Source of the DNA: Ianthella basta
Taxonomy: Eukaryota; Porifera; Demospongiae; Verongiida; Ianthellidae
Assembly: GCA_964019415.1 (NCBI GenBank)
Contig: OZ025878.1
Span: 5,005,512-5,069,511, forward strand
Direction of reading: 5' to 3'
Length of the DNA stretch: 64,000 bases
Part shown: positions 35,909 through 51,489 of the stretch, in pieces
Layout of the letters: the number at the start of each line of letters is the position of its first letter
Position numbering within the stretch: the first letter of the stretch is position 1
Notes under the pieces: generated by a model
Databases searched by the model: none
Seen by the model: only the letters and a program-made list of their open reading frames with translations
Told to the model about the DNA's origin: nothing
Program-made: the position numbers and the translations under genes

Positions 35909-37857
35909 AAATAATATAATATAATATAATATAATATAATATAATATAATATAATATAATATAATATAATATAATATAATATAATATAATATAATATAAT
36001 TCCCGGGGGGTTAGGCACCCCTCATGAACATGTGATAGGTGTGCCTTTGAAGTATGGGAGATTTTAAGACTTTTAAATGAGGCAGAATTTTTAATTAGGT
36101 CTTCGTTCTTCTACAAGCAGCCCGCCAAATCCTAATATAAATGTGCATAGCATAACACTTAATGTATGGTGCATTTATATTGATGCATAGTGGTATCTTG
36201 TATATGAATGCAACTTGGCTCGTTGAGACGTGAAACTTGGTGGACAGATCCAAGTGGTCCACCTTCCTATGTTATTAGCGGGATTTCTTAATTAGTCTCA
36301 AAATGGCCGACATATGTGATGTGTATGATGTATTCAACCAGCCCGGCCCGCTCAGTCATGACACTTGATGGACCTAGCCAGATAATGCAACTGTTCATGT
36401 CATTAGTAGGATTTCTTAATTAGTGGCAAAATGGCCGAGAAAAATGAGGTTCAATGCATATCTTACCAACCCAGCCCTGCTAAGTCATGATACTAAGTGG
36501 ATGAAGTTAGATGACCAATTTCCTCATGTCATTAGCAGTATTGCTTAATTAGTCACAAAATGGAGGCGATGTTTTGAACAATCACATTTTGACACCAATT
36601 TGTAGGCATTTGCCGCTATGCTGGAGCAGAGCAGCACCAGCATGTACACTTGCTCACAACTATATCCAGCCATAATATCCAGCTACTACACCACCACATA
36701 GATAAATACAACCGCCATCACCACCACCACAGTGGAAGTTGCAATGAGCACACCAGTATAATATTATGCGCTAGAGCTGCAAGGAAACAGACCACCACAT
36801 CAGACGCTGTTACCACATACTACTACCACCTCCACACAGTGCAAGTTACAATATTACGGCCACCACATGCATTCCTAGATGAAAATGACCACCACCACCA
36901 CCACCACCACCACATGGTGCCAGTACAATGCATGCATTCAGTATATCCGCCATTGCTCTAGAAAAAACACCACCACCACCACACAGTGCAAGTTACAATA
37001 TCGCAGCCACCACCACCTGTGCCAGTAGAGTACCTGTGCTAGTTGGTCATAGAAAAAAAGCACCACCAGTGCAAGTTACAGTAGCCACCACCACATGTGT
37101 CAGTAGAGTATCTGCGCTAGTTGGTCATAGAAAAAGACCACCAGTGCAAGTTACAGTGGCACCAGCACCATTCGCACCACCACATGTGCCAGAAAGTATA
37201 TGCGCTCAATGGCTGAAGAAAAAGACCACCAGCGCAAGTTACAGCCGGTCAGAACCTGCACCGCCGCCATTGGAGTGCACGCTGCAGCAAGCAAATGTAA
37301 CTTGCCTAAGGGCATGCCATTGAATTTCTTCCCATGCACCCCAATTCAATGGCATGCCCTTAGGCAAGCTTACATTTGCTTGCTGCAGCGTGCACTCCAA
37401 TGGCGGCGGTGCAGGTTCTGACCGGCTGTAACTTGCGCTGGTGGTCTTTTTCTTCAGCCATTGAGCGCATATACTTTCTGGCACATGTGGTGGTGCGAAT
37501 GGTGCTGGTGCCACTGTAACTTGCACTGGTGGTCTTTTTCTATGACCAACTAGCGCAGATACTCTACTGACACATGTGGTGGTGGCTACTGTAACTTGCA
37601 CTGGTGGTGCTTTTTTTCTATGACCAACTAGCACAGGTACTCTACTGGCACAGGTGGTGGTGGCTGCGATATTGTAACTTGCACTGTGTGGTGGTGGTGG
37701 TGTTTTTTCTAGAGCAATGGCGGATATACTGAATGCATGCATTGTACTGGCACCATGTGGTGGTGGTGGTGGTGGTGGCGGTCATTTTCATCTAGGAATG
37801 CATGTGGTGGCCGTAATATTGTAACTTGCACTGTGTGGAGGTGGTATAATATAATAT
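35909..37857. repeat. Palindromic repeat array, unit 1
   Basis: Begins with an (AATAT)n run (35909-36000), then a head starting CCCGGGGGGTTAGGCACCCC at 36002. The CCACCA-rich part folds into two arms of about 500 bp (about 36826-37326 and 37343-37845) around a loop CTTCCCATGCACCCC near 37335. The arms look almost identical, judging by eye. Arms contain about 79-bp repeats with GTGCAAGTTACA. Short ORFs are His- or Pro-rich products of the triplets. Confidence 0.88.
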
Positions 37858-39589
37858 ATACAGTGCAAGTTACAATATACACCACTAATCTAAAGTTAAT
37901 AATATAATATAATATAATATAATATAATATAATTCCTGGGGGGTTAGGCACCCCTCACGAACATGTGATAGGTGTGCCTTTGAAGTATGGGAGATTTTAA
38001 GACTTTTAAATGAGGCAGAATTTTTAATTAGGTCTTCGTTCTTCTACAAGCAGCCCGCAAAATCTTAATATAAATGTGCATAGCATAACACTTAATGTAT
38101 GGTGCATTTATATTGATGCATAGTGGTATCTTGTATATTAATGCAACTTGGCTCGTTGAGACGTGAAACTTGGTGGACACATCCAAGTGGTCCACCTTCC
38201 TATGTTATTAGCGGGATTTCTTAATTAGTCTCAAAATGGCCGACATATGTGATGTGTATGATGTATTCAACCAGCCCAGCCCGCTCAGTCATGACACTTG
38301 ATGGACCTAGCCAGATAATGCAACTGTTCATGTCATTAGCAGGATTTCTTAATTAGTGGCAAAATGGCCGAGAAAAATGAGGTTCATTGCATATCTTACC
38401 GACCCAGCCCTGCTAAGTCATGATACTAAGTGGATGAAGTTAGATGACCAATTTCCTCATGTCATTAGCAGTATTGCTTAATTAGTCACAAAATGGAGGC
38501 GATGTTTTGAACAATCACATTTTGACACCAATTTGTAGGCATTAGCCGCTATGCTGGAGCAGAGCAGCACCAACATGTACACTTGCTCACAACTATCCAG
38601 TCACAATATCCAGCTACTACACCACCACATAGATAAATACAACCACCATCACCACCACCACAGTGGAAGTTGCAATAAGCACACCAGTATAATATTATGT
38701 GCTAGAGCTGCAAGAAAACAGACCACCACATCAAGCGCTGCTACCACATACTACTACCACCACCACCACACAGTGCAAGTTACAATATTACGGCCACCAC
38801 ATGCATTCCTAGATGAAAATGACCACCACCACCACCACCACATGGTGCCAGTACAATGCATGCATTCAGTATATGCGCCATTGCTCTAGAAAAAACACCA
38901 CCACTACCACCACACAGTGCAAGTTACAATATCGCAGCCACCACCACCTGTGCCAGTAGAGTATCTGTGCTAGTTGGTCATAGAAAAAAAGCACCACCAG
39001 TGCAAGTTACAGTAGCCACCACCACATGTGTCAGTAGAGTATCTGCGCTAGTTGGTCATAGAAAAAGACCACCAGTGCAAGTTACAGTGGCACCAGCACC
39101 ATTCGCACCACCACATGTGCCAGAAAGTAAATGCGCTCAATGGCTGAATAAAAAGACCACCAGCGCAAGTTACAGCTGGTCAGAACCTGCACCGCCGCCA
39201 TTGGAGTGCACGCTGCAGCAAGCAAATGTAACTTGCCTAAGGGCATGCCATTGAATTTCTTTCCATGCACCCTCAATTCAATGGCATGCCCTTAGGCAAG
39301 CTTACATTTGCTTGCTGCAGCGTGCACTCCAATGGCGGCGGTGCAGGTTCTGACCAGCTGTAACTTGCGCTGGTGGTCTTTTTATTCAGCCATTGAGCGC
39401 ATTTACTTTCTGGCACATGTGGTGGTGCGAATGGTGCTGGTGCCACTGTAACTTGCACTGGTGGTCTTTTTCTATGACCAACTAGCGCAGATACTCTACT
39501 GACACATGGGGTGGTGGCTACTGTAACTTGCACTGGTGGTGCTTTTTTTCTATGACCAACTAGCACAGATACTCTACTGGCACAGGTGG
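37858..39589. repeat. Palindromic repeat array, unit 2
   Basis: (AATAT)n at 37899-37932 and head from 37933. Inverted arms of about 315 bp (38943-39256 and 39274-39588) flank the loop TTCCATGCACCCTC. The outer part of the right arm is missing compared with unit 1. Confidence 0.88.
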
Positions 39590-41500
39590 TAATATAATAT
39601 AATATAATATAATATAATATAATATAATATAATTCCCGGGGGGTTAGGCACCCCTCACGAACATGTGATAGGTGTGCTTTTGAAGTATGGGAGATTTTAA
39701 GACTTTTAAATGAGGCAGAATTTTTAATTAGGCCTTCGTTCTTCTACAAGCAGCCCGCAAAATTCTAATATAAATGTTCATAGCATAACACTTAATGTAT
39801 GGTGCATTTATATTGATGCATAGTGGTATCTTGTATATGAATGCAACTGGGCTCGTTGAGACGTGAAACTTGGTGGACACATCCAAGTGGTCCACCTTCC
39901 TATGTTATTAGCGGGATTTCTTAATTAGTCTCAAAATGGCCGACATATGTGAGGTGTATGATGTATTCAACCAGCCCGGCCCGCTCAGACATGACACTTG
40001 GTGGACCTAGCCAGATAATCCAACTGTTCATGTCATTAGCAGGATTTCTTAATTAGTTGCAAAATGGCTGAGAAAAATGAGGTTCATTGCATATCTTACC
40101 GACCCAGCCCTGCTAAGTCATGATACTAAGTGGATGAAGTTAGATGACCAATTTCCTCATGTCATTAGCAGTATTGCTTAATTAGTCACAAAATGGAGGC
40201 GATGTTTTGAACAATCACATTTTGACATCAATTTGTAGGCATTTGCCGCTATGCTGGAGCAGAGCAGCACCAACACTTGCTCACAACTATCCAGCCACAA
40301 TATCCAGCTATTCACCACCACATAGATAAATACAACCGCCATCATCACCACCACAGCGGAAGTTGCAATGAGCACACCAGTATAATATTATGTGCCAGAG
40401 CTGCAAGGAAACAGACCACCACATCAGGTGCTGCTACCACATACTACTACCACCACCACCACACAGTGCAAGTTACAATATTACGGCCACCACATGCATT
40501 CCTAGATGAAAATGACCACCACCACCACCACCACATGGTGCCAGTACAATGCATGCATTCAGTATATGCGCCATTGCTCTAAAAAAAACACCACCACCAC
40601 CACCACACAGTGCAAGTTACAATATTGCAGCCACCACCACCTGTGCCAGTAGAGTATCTGTGCTAGTTGGTCATAGAAAAAGACCACCACCAGTGCAAGT
40701 TACAGTAGCCACCACCACATGTGTCAGTAGAGTGTCTGCGCTAGCTTGTCATGGAAAAAGAACACCAGTGCAAGTTACAGTAGCCACCACCACATGTGCC
40801 AGTAGAATATCTGCGCTAGTTGGTAATTGAAAAAGACCACCAGTGCAAGTTACAGTGGCTCCGGGCCAGCACATGCAAGTTACAGCTGGTCAGAACCTGC
40901 ACTGCTGCCATTGTAATGCACGCTGCAGCAAGCAATTGTAACTTGCCTAAGGGCATGCCATTGAATTTCTTCCCATGCACCCTCAATTCAATGGCATGCC
41001 CTTAGGCAAGCTTACAATTGCTTGCTGCAGCGTGCATTACAATGGCAGCAGTGCAGGTTCTGACCAGCTGTAACTTGCATGTGCTGGCCCGGAGCCACTG
41101 TAACTTGCACTGGTGGTCTTTTTCAATTACCAACTAGCGCAGATATTCTACTGGCACATGTGGTGGTGGCTACTGTAACTTGCACTGGTGTTCTTTTTCC
41201 ATGACAAGCTAGCGCAGACACTCTACTGACACATGTGGTGGTGGCTACTGTAACTTGCACTGGTGGTGGTCTTTTTCTATGACCAACTAGCACAGATACT
41301 CTACTGGCACAGGTGGTGGTGGCTGCAATATTGTAACTTGCACTGTGTGGTGGTGGTGGTGGTGTTTTTTCTAGAGCAATGGCGCATATACTGAATGCAT
41401 GCATTGTACTGGCACCATGTGGTGGTGGTGGTGGTGGTCATTTTCATCTAGGAATGCATGTGGTGGCCGTAATATTGTAACTTGCACTGTGTGGTGGTAT
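39590..41500. repeat. Palindromic repeat array, unit 3
   Basis: (AATAT)n at 39590-39632 and head from 39633. Arms of about 510 bp (40455-40967 and 40985-41497) flank the loop near 40976. The inner arm differs from units 1 and 2: the segment near 40860 has CCGGGCCAGCACATGC. Confidence 0.88.
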
Positions 41501-42050
41501 ATATATAAAGAAGGATTGAGCAGAAAGGTTGTCCGCGAAGTGCTCCCGCGAGCAACGGCGCATGGACACCAAACTTTCCCAGATTACGGACGCCACACCC
41601 GGTCTCGATCTAAGGGGGGCGACGTGCGCGAAGAAGCCCCTGCCGAGGAGCGCGAGGCGAATAACCTCCAAACGAACGTCCGCCATATTGGATTTACGGA
41701 GAAAATATACGGTTTTCCGCGCACGTTCCAATGCTGCTAATACAAAAGAAGAATCCCAACCGTTGTTCGCGAACTCCTCCCGCAAACGTCGACGAAAATC
41801 ACCCAAACGTTCCCAGCCGTCGTACGCTGTATCTCACATCAATATAAGGTGGTAGACGTGCTAAAATAAGCTGATGCCGAGGAGCGCGCGGCTTAAACCC
41901 AGGATGAACTGACGTCAGCCATCTTGGATCTGCGATAAACATAAGGACCCCTCTACAGGACGCACAAGACCCCCCTACAGGAAGCACTCGACCACTTTAC
42001 AGTTTATCCTCCTATATACAGAGCCTGCCGTAGGCGGGGGCCTTGCAGCT
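41501..42050. other. Non-array spacer or insertion between units 3 and 4
   Basis: About 550 bp of higher-GC DNA interrupts the array, bordered by TA-rich DNA. It contains a diverged internal duplication (TGCCGAGGAGCGCG twice, near 41641 and 41876, each followed by GCCAT..TTGGAT). No transposase or host motif was found. Confidence 0.6.
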
Positions 42051-43020
42051 AGTATAATATAATATAATTCCTGGGGGGTTAGGCACCCCTCATGAACATG
42101 TGATAGGTGTGCCTTTGAAGTATGGGAGATTTTAACACTTTTAAATGAGGCAGAATTTTTAATTAGGTCTTCGTTCTTCTACAAGCAGCCCGCAAAATCC
42201 TAATATAAATGTGCATAGCATAACACTTAATGTATGGTGCATTTAAATTGATGCATAGTTGTATCTTGTATATTAATGCAACTGGGCTTGTGAGACGTGA
42301 AACTTGGTGGACATATCCAAGTGGTCCACCTTTCTATGAGCGGGATTTCTTAATTCGTCTCAAAATGGCCGACATATGTGAGGTGTATGATGTATTCAAC
42401 CAGCCTGGCCCGCTCAGTCATGACACTTGGTGGACCTAACCAGATAATCCAACTATTTATGTCATTAGCAGGATTTCTTAATTAGTTGCAAAATGGCCGA
42501 GAAAAATGAGGTTCATTGCATATCTTACCGACCCAGTCCTGCTAAGTCGTGTTACTAAGTGGATGTAGTTGGATGACCAATTTGCTCATGTCATTAGCAG
42601 TATTGCTTAATTAGTCACAAAATGGAGGCGGTGTTTTGAACAATCACATTTTGACACCAATTTGTAGGCATTTGCCGCTATGCTGGAGCTAGTTGATCAT
42701 AGAAAAAGACCACCAGTGCAAGTTACAGTGGCCACCACCACATGTGCCAGTAGAGTATCTGTGCTAGTTGGTCATAGAAAAAGACCACCAGTGCAAGTTA
42801 CAGTGGCCCCGGGCCAGCACACGCACCATTTGCACCACCGCATGTGCCAAAAAGTAAATGTGCTCAATGGCAGAAGAAAAAGACCACCAGCGCAAGTTAC
42901 AGCCGGTCAGAACCTGCACCGCCGCCATTGGAGTGCACGCTGCAGCAAGCAAATGTAAGCTTGCCTAAGGGCATGCCATTGAATTGAGGGTGTGTGGGAA
43001 GAAATTCAATGGCATGCGAC
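42051..43020. repeat. Palindromic repeat array, unit 4, truncated
   Basis: Short AATAT run, then the head from 42068, then only the left arm (about 42690-42975). It ends soon after the loop, which reads GAGGGTGTGTGGGAAG, the inverse of the loop in units 1-3. The head shares the three-fold TTCTTAATTAGT..CAAAATGG repeats. Confidence 0.85.
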
Positions 43021-43851
43021 CAGCGATTATCGATGTCGACCCACGATCATCGATGTCGAATGGCGCACAATAGATACTTCTTAGGCAGCTGTGCTACTTC
43101 TTGATACTGTTCCACACTGTATGGTCATTTACTGTTTTGCCCAACGTAAGAAGTAGAAATAATCCACTCACTCTACAGTGGAAAAGCTATAGCTATAGCT
43201 ACACGGATTATCCTTCACATACCATAGGTCACTGCATTCTGTTGTTACTTGCACTCGCAACCCAGTGTCCATGTGTTTCATAACATGTCATACATTTAAT
43301 TTTATACACTTACTGCTTTCATTCCTATCTCCTTGTTCACACTTTTTCTTCTATAGAGTTGGATAGCTTGCTATACTGTGCAGGGTAATTACTCTATGAG
43401 TACTCTAGTTGTAGTTGTATTTACTACTGGCCCAGATGCCATAGCTAAGGGTTTGGACAATGGGCAATTAACTGCAATTATATTGGTATTGACAATGGCC
43501 ATACTGCGCAATGTGTAGACATTATACCCAATTTCCCCCAGCTCTGCCTTCCCACTCACTAGAGATATGTGGCAGTCAACATTATTAATGACATTCCATT
43601 GCCATGGGTACTTACAAAATTACAGTACAGTGATGGGTTGAAAGCAATGTATGCTGACTATCCTCCCTACACACCTACACACACAACACTGTATTCAGTT
43701 CAGTCTGTGGGGTCCTCATGATGTGCTGGGTCCCAACAGTGGGCTGGTCTCTTGTGGGGATCCTGCTAATGTTCTGAGGCCTTTGTGGCTGAGGCCCAGT
43801 TATCTCCTCTCCCTCCTTGTGATAGAGGGACTGAGAAGGGAAGGGAGGGCA

Positions 43852-43917
<66 letters not shown>

Positions 43918-44085
43918 AGGTTAGCTGACCATCGAGCTGGAAGGGGTAGAGTGATGTTGCACTTTGTTGAACTAGTCTGACAGCTGTGTACTTGTGGCAA
44001 GCCCTGTATATAGACTAACTGCAAGAAACTTGTACTCCACTGAGTGGTTATTCTGTGACCTGTTGTCTGTCCTTTCTCCTTGCAG
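43021..44085. other. Gap with a (GT)n microsatellite
   Basis: Starts with two copies of a short ATCGATGTCGA motif (43031-43060). A (GT)n run of about 60 bp lies at 43853-43914. No exon can be supported. Confidence 0.6.
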
Positions 44086-45945
44086 GAGGTGGCCAGGTGT
44101 CCTTACTGCTGAGGGTGGCTTACAGATCAACTGCTCTGTGATTAACAGTACGTCCTTTACAGTGCACTGCCATCCATTCAATAATGGAAATAATACACCA
44201 AGCCAACCTGCTTCTCGGGATCTGAGCTAGTGCCACAGTGAGGGAAGGGGAGGGGAGGGGTGTGTACATGGCCCAAAGGAGTGTTCCTGCCCACCCGAGT
44301 GGGGTGGGGAGTCATCTGATACACCCATTGTTGTTTAATGACTGTTGTTGTTGTTTACGCCTTTGTTGAGTGACTTTTGCTGACTAGGTGCTTGAGGTGA
44401 CACTTTTAACTATTATTTCAACTAATCCACCCTTGCATTGAATGTAGCTCCGTGCACCACAACTTGTCACTATGGGAGAATCTGTTCAGCTCCAGACACC
44501 TGCACCTGTCCAGATGGGTTCACCGGTCCACACTGCCACCAGATGCAATGTGGTGAGTAGACTCCACACACGGTAACAGGCATTTTATGCAGTGTGCATG
44601 GATGTACCAAGTCAACTGATCTTGTAACGGTGTTTAGCTACTCTGTTCTTACCTCTGTCCATTCTTTTCATCTCACCTCCCCAGCACCTTCCCCTCCCTT
44701 CCCCTCCCTACCACCCCCCCCCCTCGCCTAAGCCACAATCGCCACCTTGATTCCCCTTCCCCCCATACAGACCCGGATGCTGGTGTTATGGGAGACTCCC
44801 ACTTCTCTGTCACTCTTCCTGACGGCAGCAGCTTGCTACTCCATCCAAGGGCTTGCAGAATTCCCCTTCAGCCTTGTTTCCATGCAACCACTACTTTGTG
44901 ATGAATGCAGTGTTTGTCAAACCACCTCCCACATTGAAGCACTGCTCAACACTACTGGGAGAGATTGGTGGACCATTCCATTTCCGGCAGTGGTACAGTA
45001 AATGTTAGCTATGAGGGTCACTGCAGTCACCTCTCTAAAACAGCCAGCCTCCCTGGCCCCAAATATCATCAGCATAGCACTAAACATCGCAGTTTACCTC
45101 TGTAGAGCAGCCTCCTTTAAAAAAGCATAACCCCAAGAGCACTAACATAGCACTAAAAATTGCAGTCAGAGTCCATGTGCAGCTGTGTACCTGTGCATAT
45201 GTTGTGTAGACCATGTTTGTTTGCGTTGACTAAGTTTGTTTGTTGTTGTTTACTGCAACACTTCACATTGTCAGGCATTTTGTACAGAGCCAACCAAAGT
45301 GCCATCTGGATGAGGTTTGATTCCCTGAGAAGGTCATTGAGTAATCTGGGTATGGGACCCTAGATGCCACTATGGTACCCGCTATGCCTATTACATGCAA
45401 TATAATGCCTGTTCAGCATCTGGACAAGCCACTCAACTGGGCATCTAATGTGAGTCAAGCCTCATGATCAAGTGAATAGGTAATCGCCCTACACACACAC
45501 AGGTACTGTATATTTTATACATCTAACGTACAACAATCCACAGACCCACACACCAACCTTCCCCACAATCTCACACAGCACCTCCACAATCACACTCCTC
45601 CCCTCCTATCCACACTACAGGCCAAGTCCTCAACAGTGGCATGGAGTGAGGGTGGACCAACAAGCGAAAGTCATTGTCATACTCAACCGCCCCACTGTGC
45701 CGGCTGTCATGGACAACACATGGCCTGAGGTGCAGCAAAAGGGTCAGATGTGCTGGATGACTCTAACCCGGGTTAGCAGGGGGAAGGGCTTATAGAGGGA
45801 GCGTACATGGACTAAGTTGTGGACCATATCTTTGCGACTGATCATGATTTTGCCTTATGTCTTAATTGCAAAGGGACACTTCTAGCTAGGTCAACACTGA
45901 CTGGAGACATGAATGATAATTTAACACAATTATACTGACTGTGCA
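44086..45945 (+). pseudogene. Decayed multi-exon gene with an EGF-like exon and a conserved-looking C-terminal region
   Basis: Splice-bounded exons chain in phase: 44086-44147 (RWPGVLTAEGGLQINCSVIN), 44448-44552 (EGF-like, six cysteines, CTCPDGFTGPHCHQMQC) and one from 44771 (DSHFSVTLPDGSS). The last has a frameshift before CYSIQGLAEFPFSLVS. Near 45620-45780 WHGVRVDQQAKVIVILNRPT continues to MTLTRVSRGKGL and a stop. After another shift and an in-frame TAA comes HIFATDHDFALCLNCKGT, ending TQLY and TGA at about 45932-45934. At least two frameshifts and two stops suggest a pseudogene, though unseen introns could explain some. I cannot name the C-terminal domain. Confidence 0.6.
44448..44552 (+). 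CDS. EGF-like exon inside the decayed gene
   Basis: A 105-bp phase 1-1 exon with intact acceptor (GTAG) and donor (GTGAGT). It encodes PCTTTCHYGRICSAPDTC followed by TCPDGFTGPHC, a complete EGF spacing. Confidence 0.75.
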
Positions 45946-46639
45946 TGACCTTTAAATTCACTGCTCACTATAATACATCCCCCATTTAATTCCCACACCT
46001 CATCACACTGTATATATATACGTATGTACTGCATGATACTAAACCTTATTTTTCCTAGTATAATTATTATAATGCATATATTCCAACTGCAGTTAACATT
46101 GTTCCCCTTCAAAATGTATATATATGTTACGTGCATATACCTCCATGCAACCTACGAAACCTGCAACTCAAAAAAGACCATGTATTATTATACTGCATAT
46201 GATGTAGAAACTACCTATCATTCAGATCTAGATATAGGCTAATTATATATAATTATATTCCTTTAATTAATTGTCTTATAATTCATTGTTGCACATGCAT
46301 GCATTCCACATGCCATGGGGTTGATCAGAGCTATACATGTATTAGTGCATGTGCACGTGCTCGGTGCACAACAATTGTTACCAAAACATGCAATTTTGTC
46401 TCAGTAAGATAATGATCCAGAAAGTTCTACACATGCATGCATAATACAAACATTCCTGCATAGTCAAGGGCCTTAAAGGTGTAATATAATTATATAAACA
46501 GTCATGTGCAACTCCAAGGGTACACACTACAATGAAGAATGGTCAAACACTTGTGTATAAGGAGTACACTCAAAAAAGGATATTCACACACTAAAGCTGG
46601 CTATCAAGTAGTGCTGGAGGAAAATGTGATAGCTCCAGG
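45946..46639. other. AT-rich gap between convergent genes
   Basis: AT-rich sequence downstream of the minus-strand Death gene and the plus-strand pseudogene. No gene seen. Confidence 0.55.
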
Positions 46640-51163
<4,524 letters not shown>

Positions 51164-51489
51164 CTATATAAGAGCAGATTTGGGAAAATGACCCACTTCG
51201 TGCAATATGTAAACAATAGCTATGGGACAAAAGAGTCATGCGGGTAATATTTCACCGAAAAATGGATTATGGCATCTTTCATATCTATAGTACAATTTTT
51301 TTTTCAAACATGCCATCATTATTAAACTCAAGCGAGAGCAAGAGTCACATGCACATGCATGTACAAAGATCAGGTTTAAAGTTAATAATGTGGACATGGG
51401 GTCTGATCATCACCCACTGCCAAAGTATCGGAAAAATACTGCACAGTTAACAGATGGTGATCAGCTACTTAAAACAGTAGGTAGCTAAA

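Noticed and set aside
36650..41740. His-, Pro- and Thr-rich ORFs of 60-167 residues across the palindromic array
   Set aside because: They are translations of CCACCA triplets and occur in mirror-image pairs on both strands. No codon constraint or start context.
45268..45363. Plus ORF after an AG near 45274 as an exon of the EGF pseudogene
   Set aside because: No donor in phase and no similarity to the neighbouring conserved pieces.
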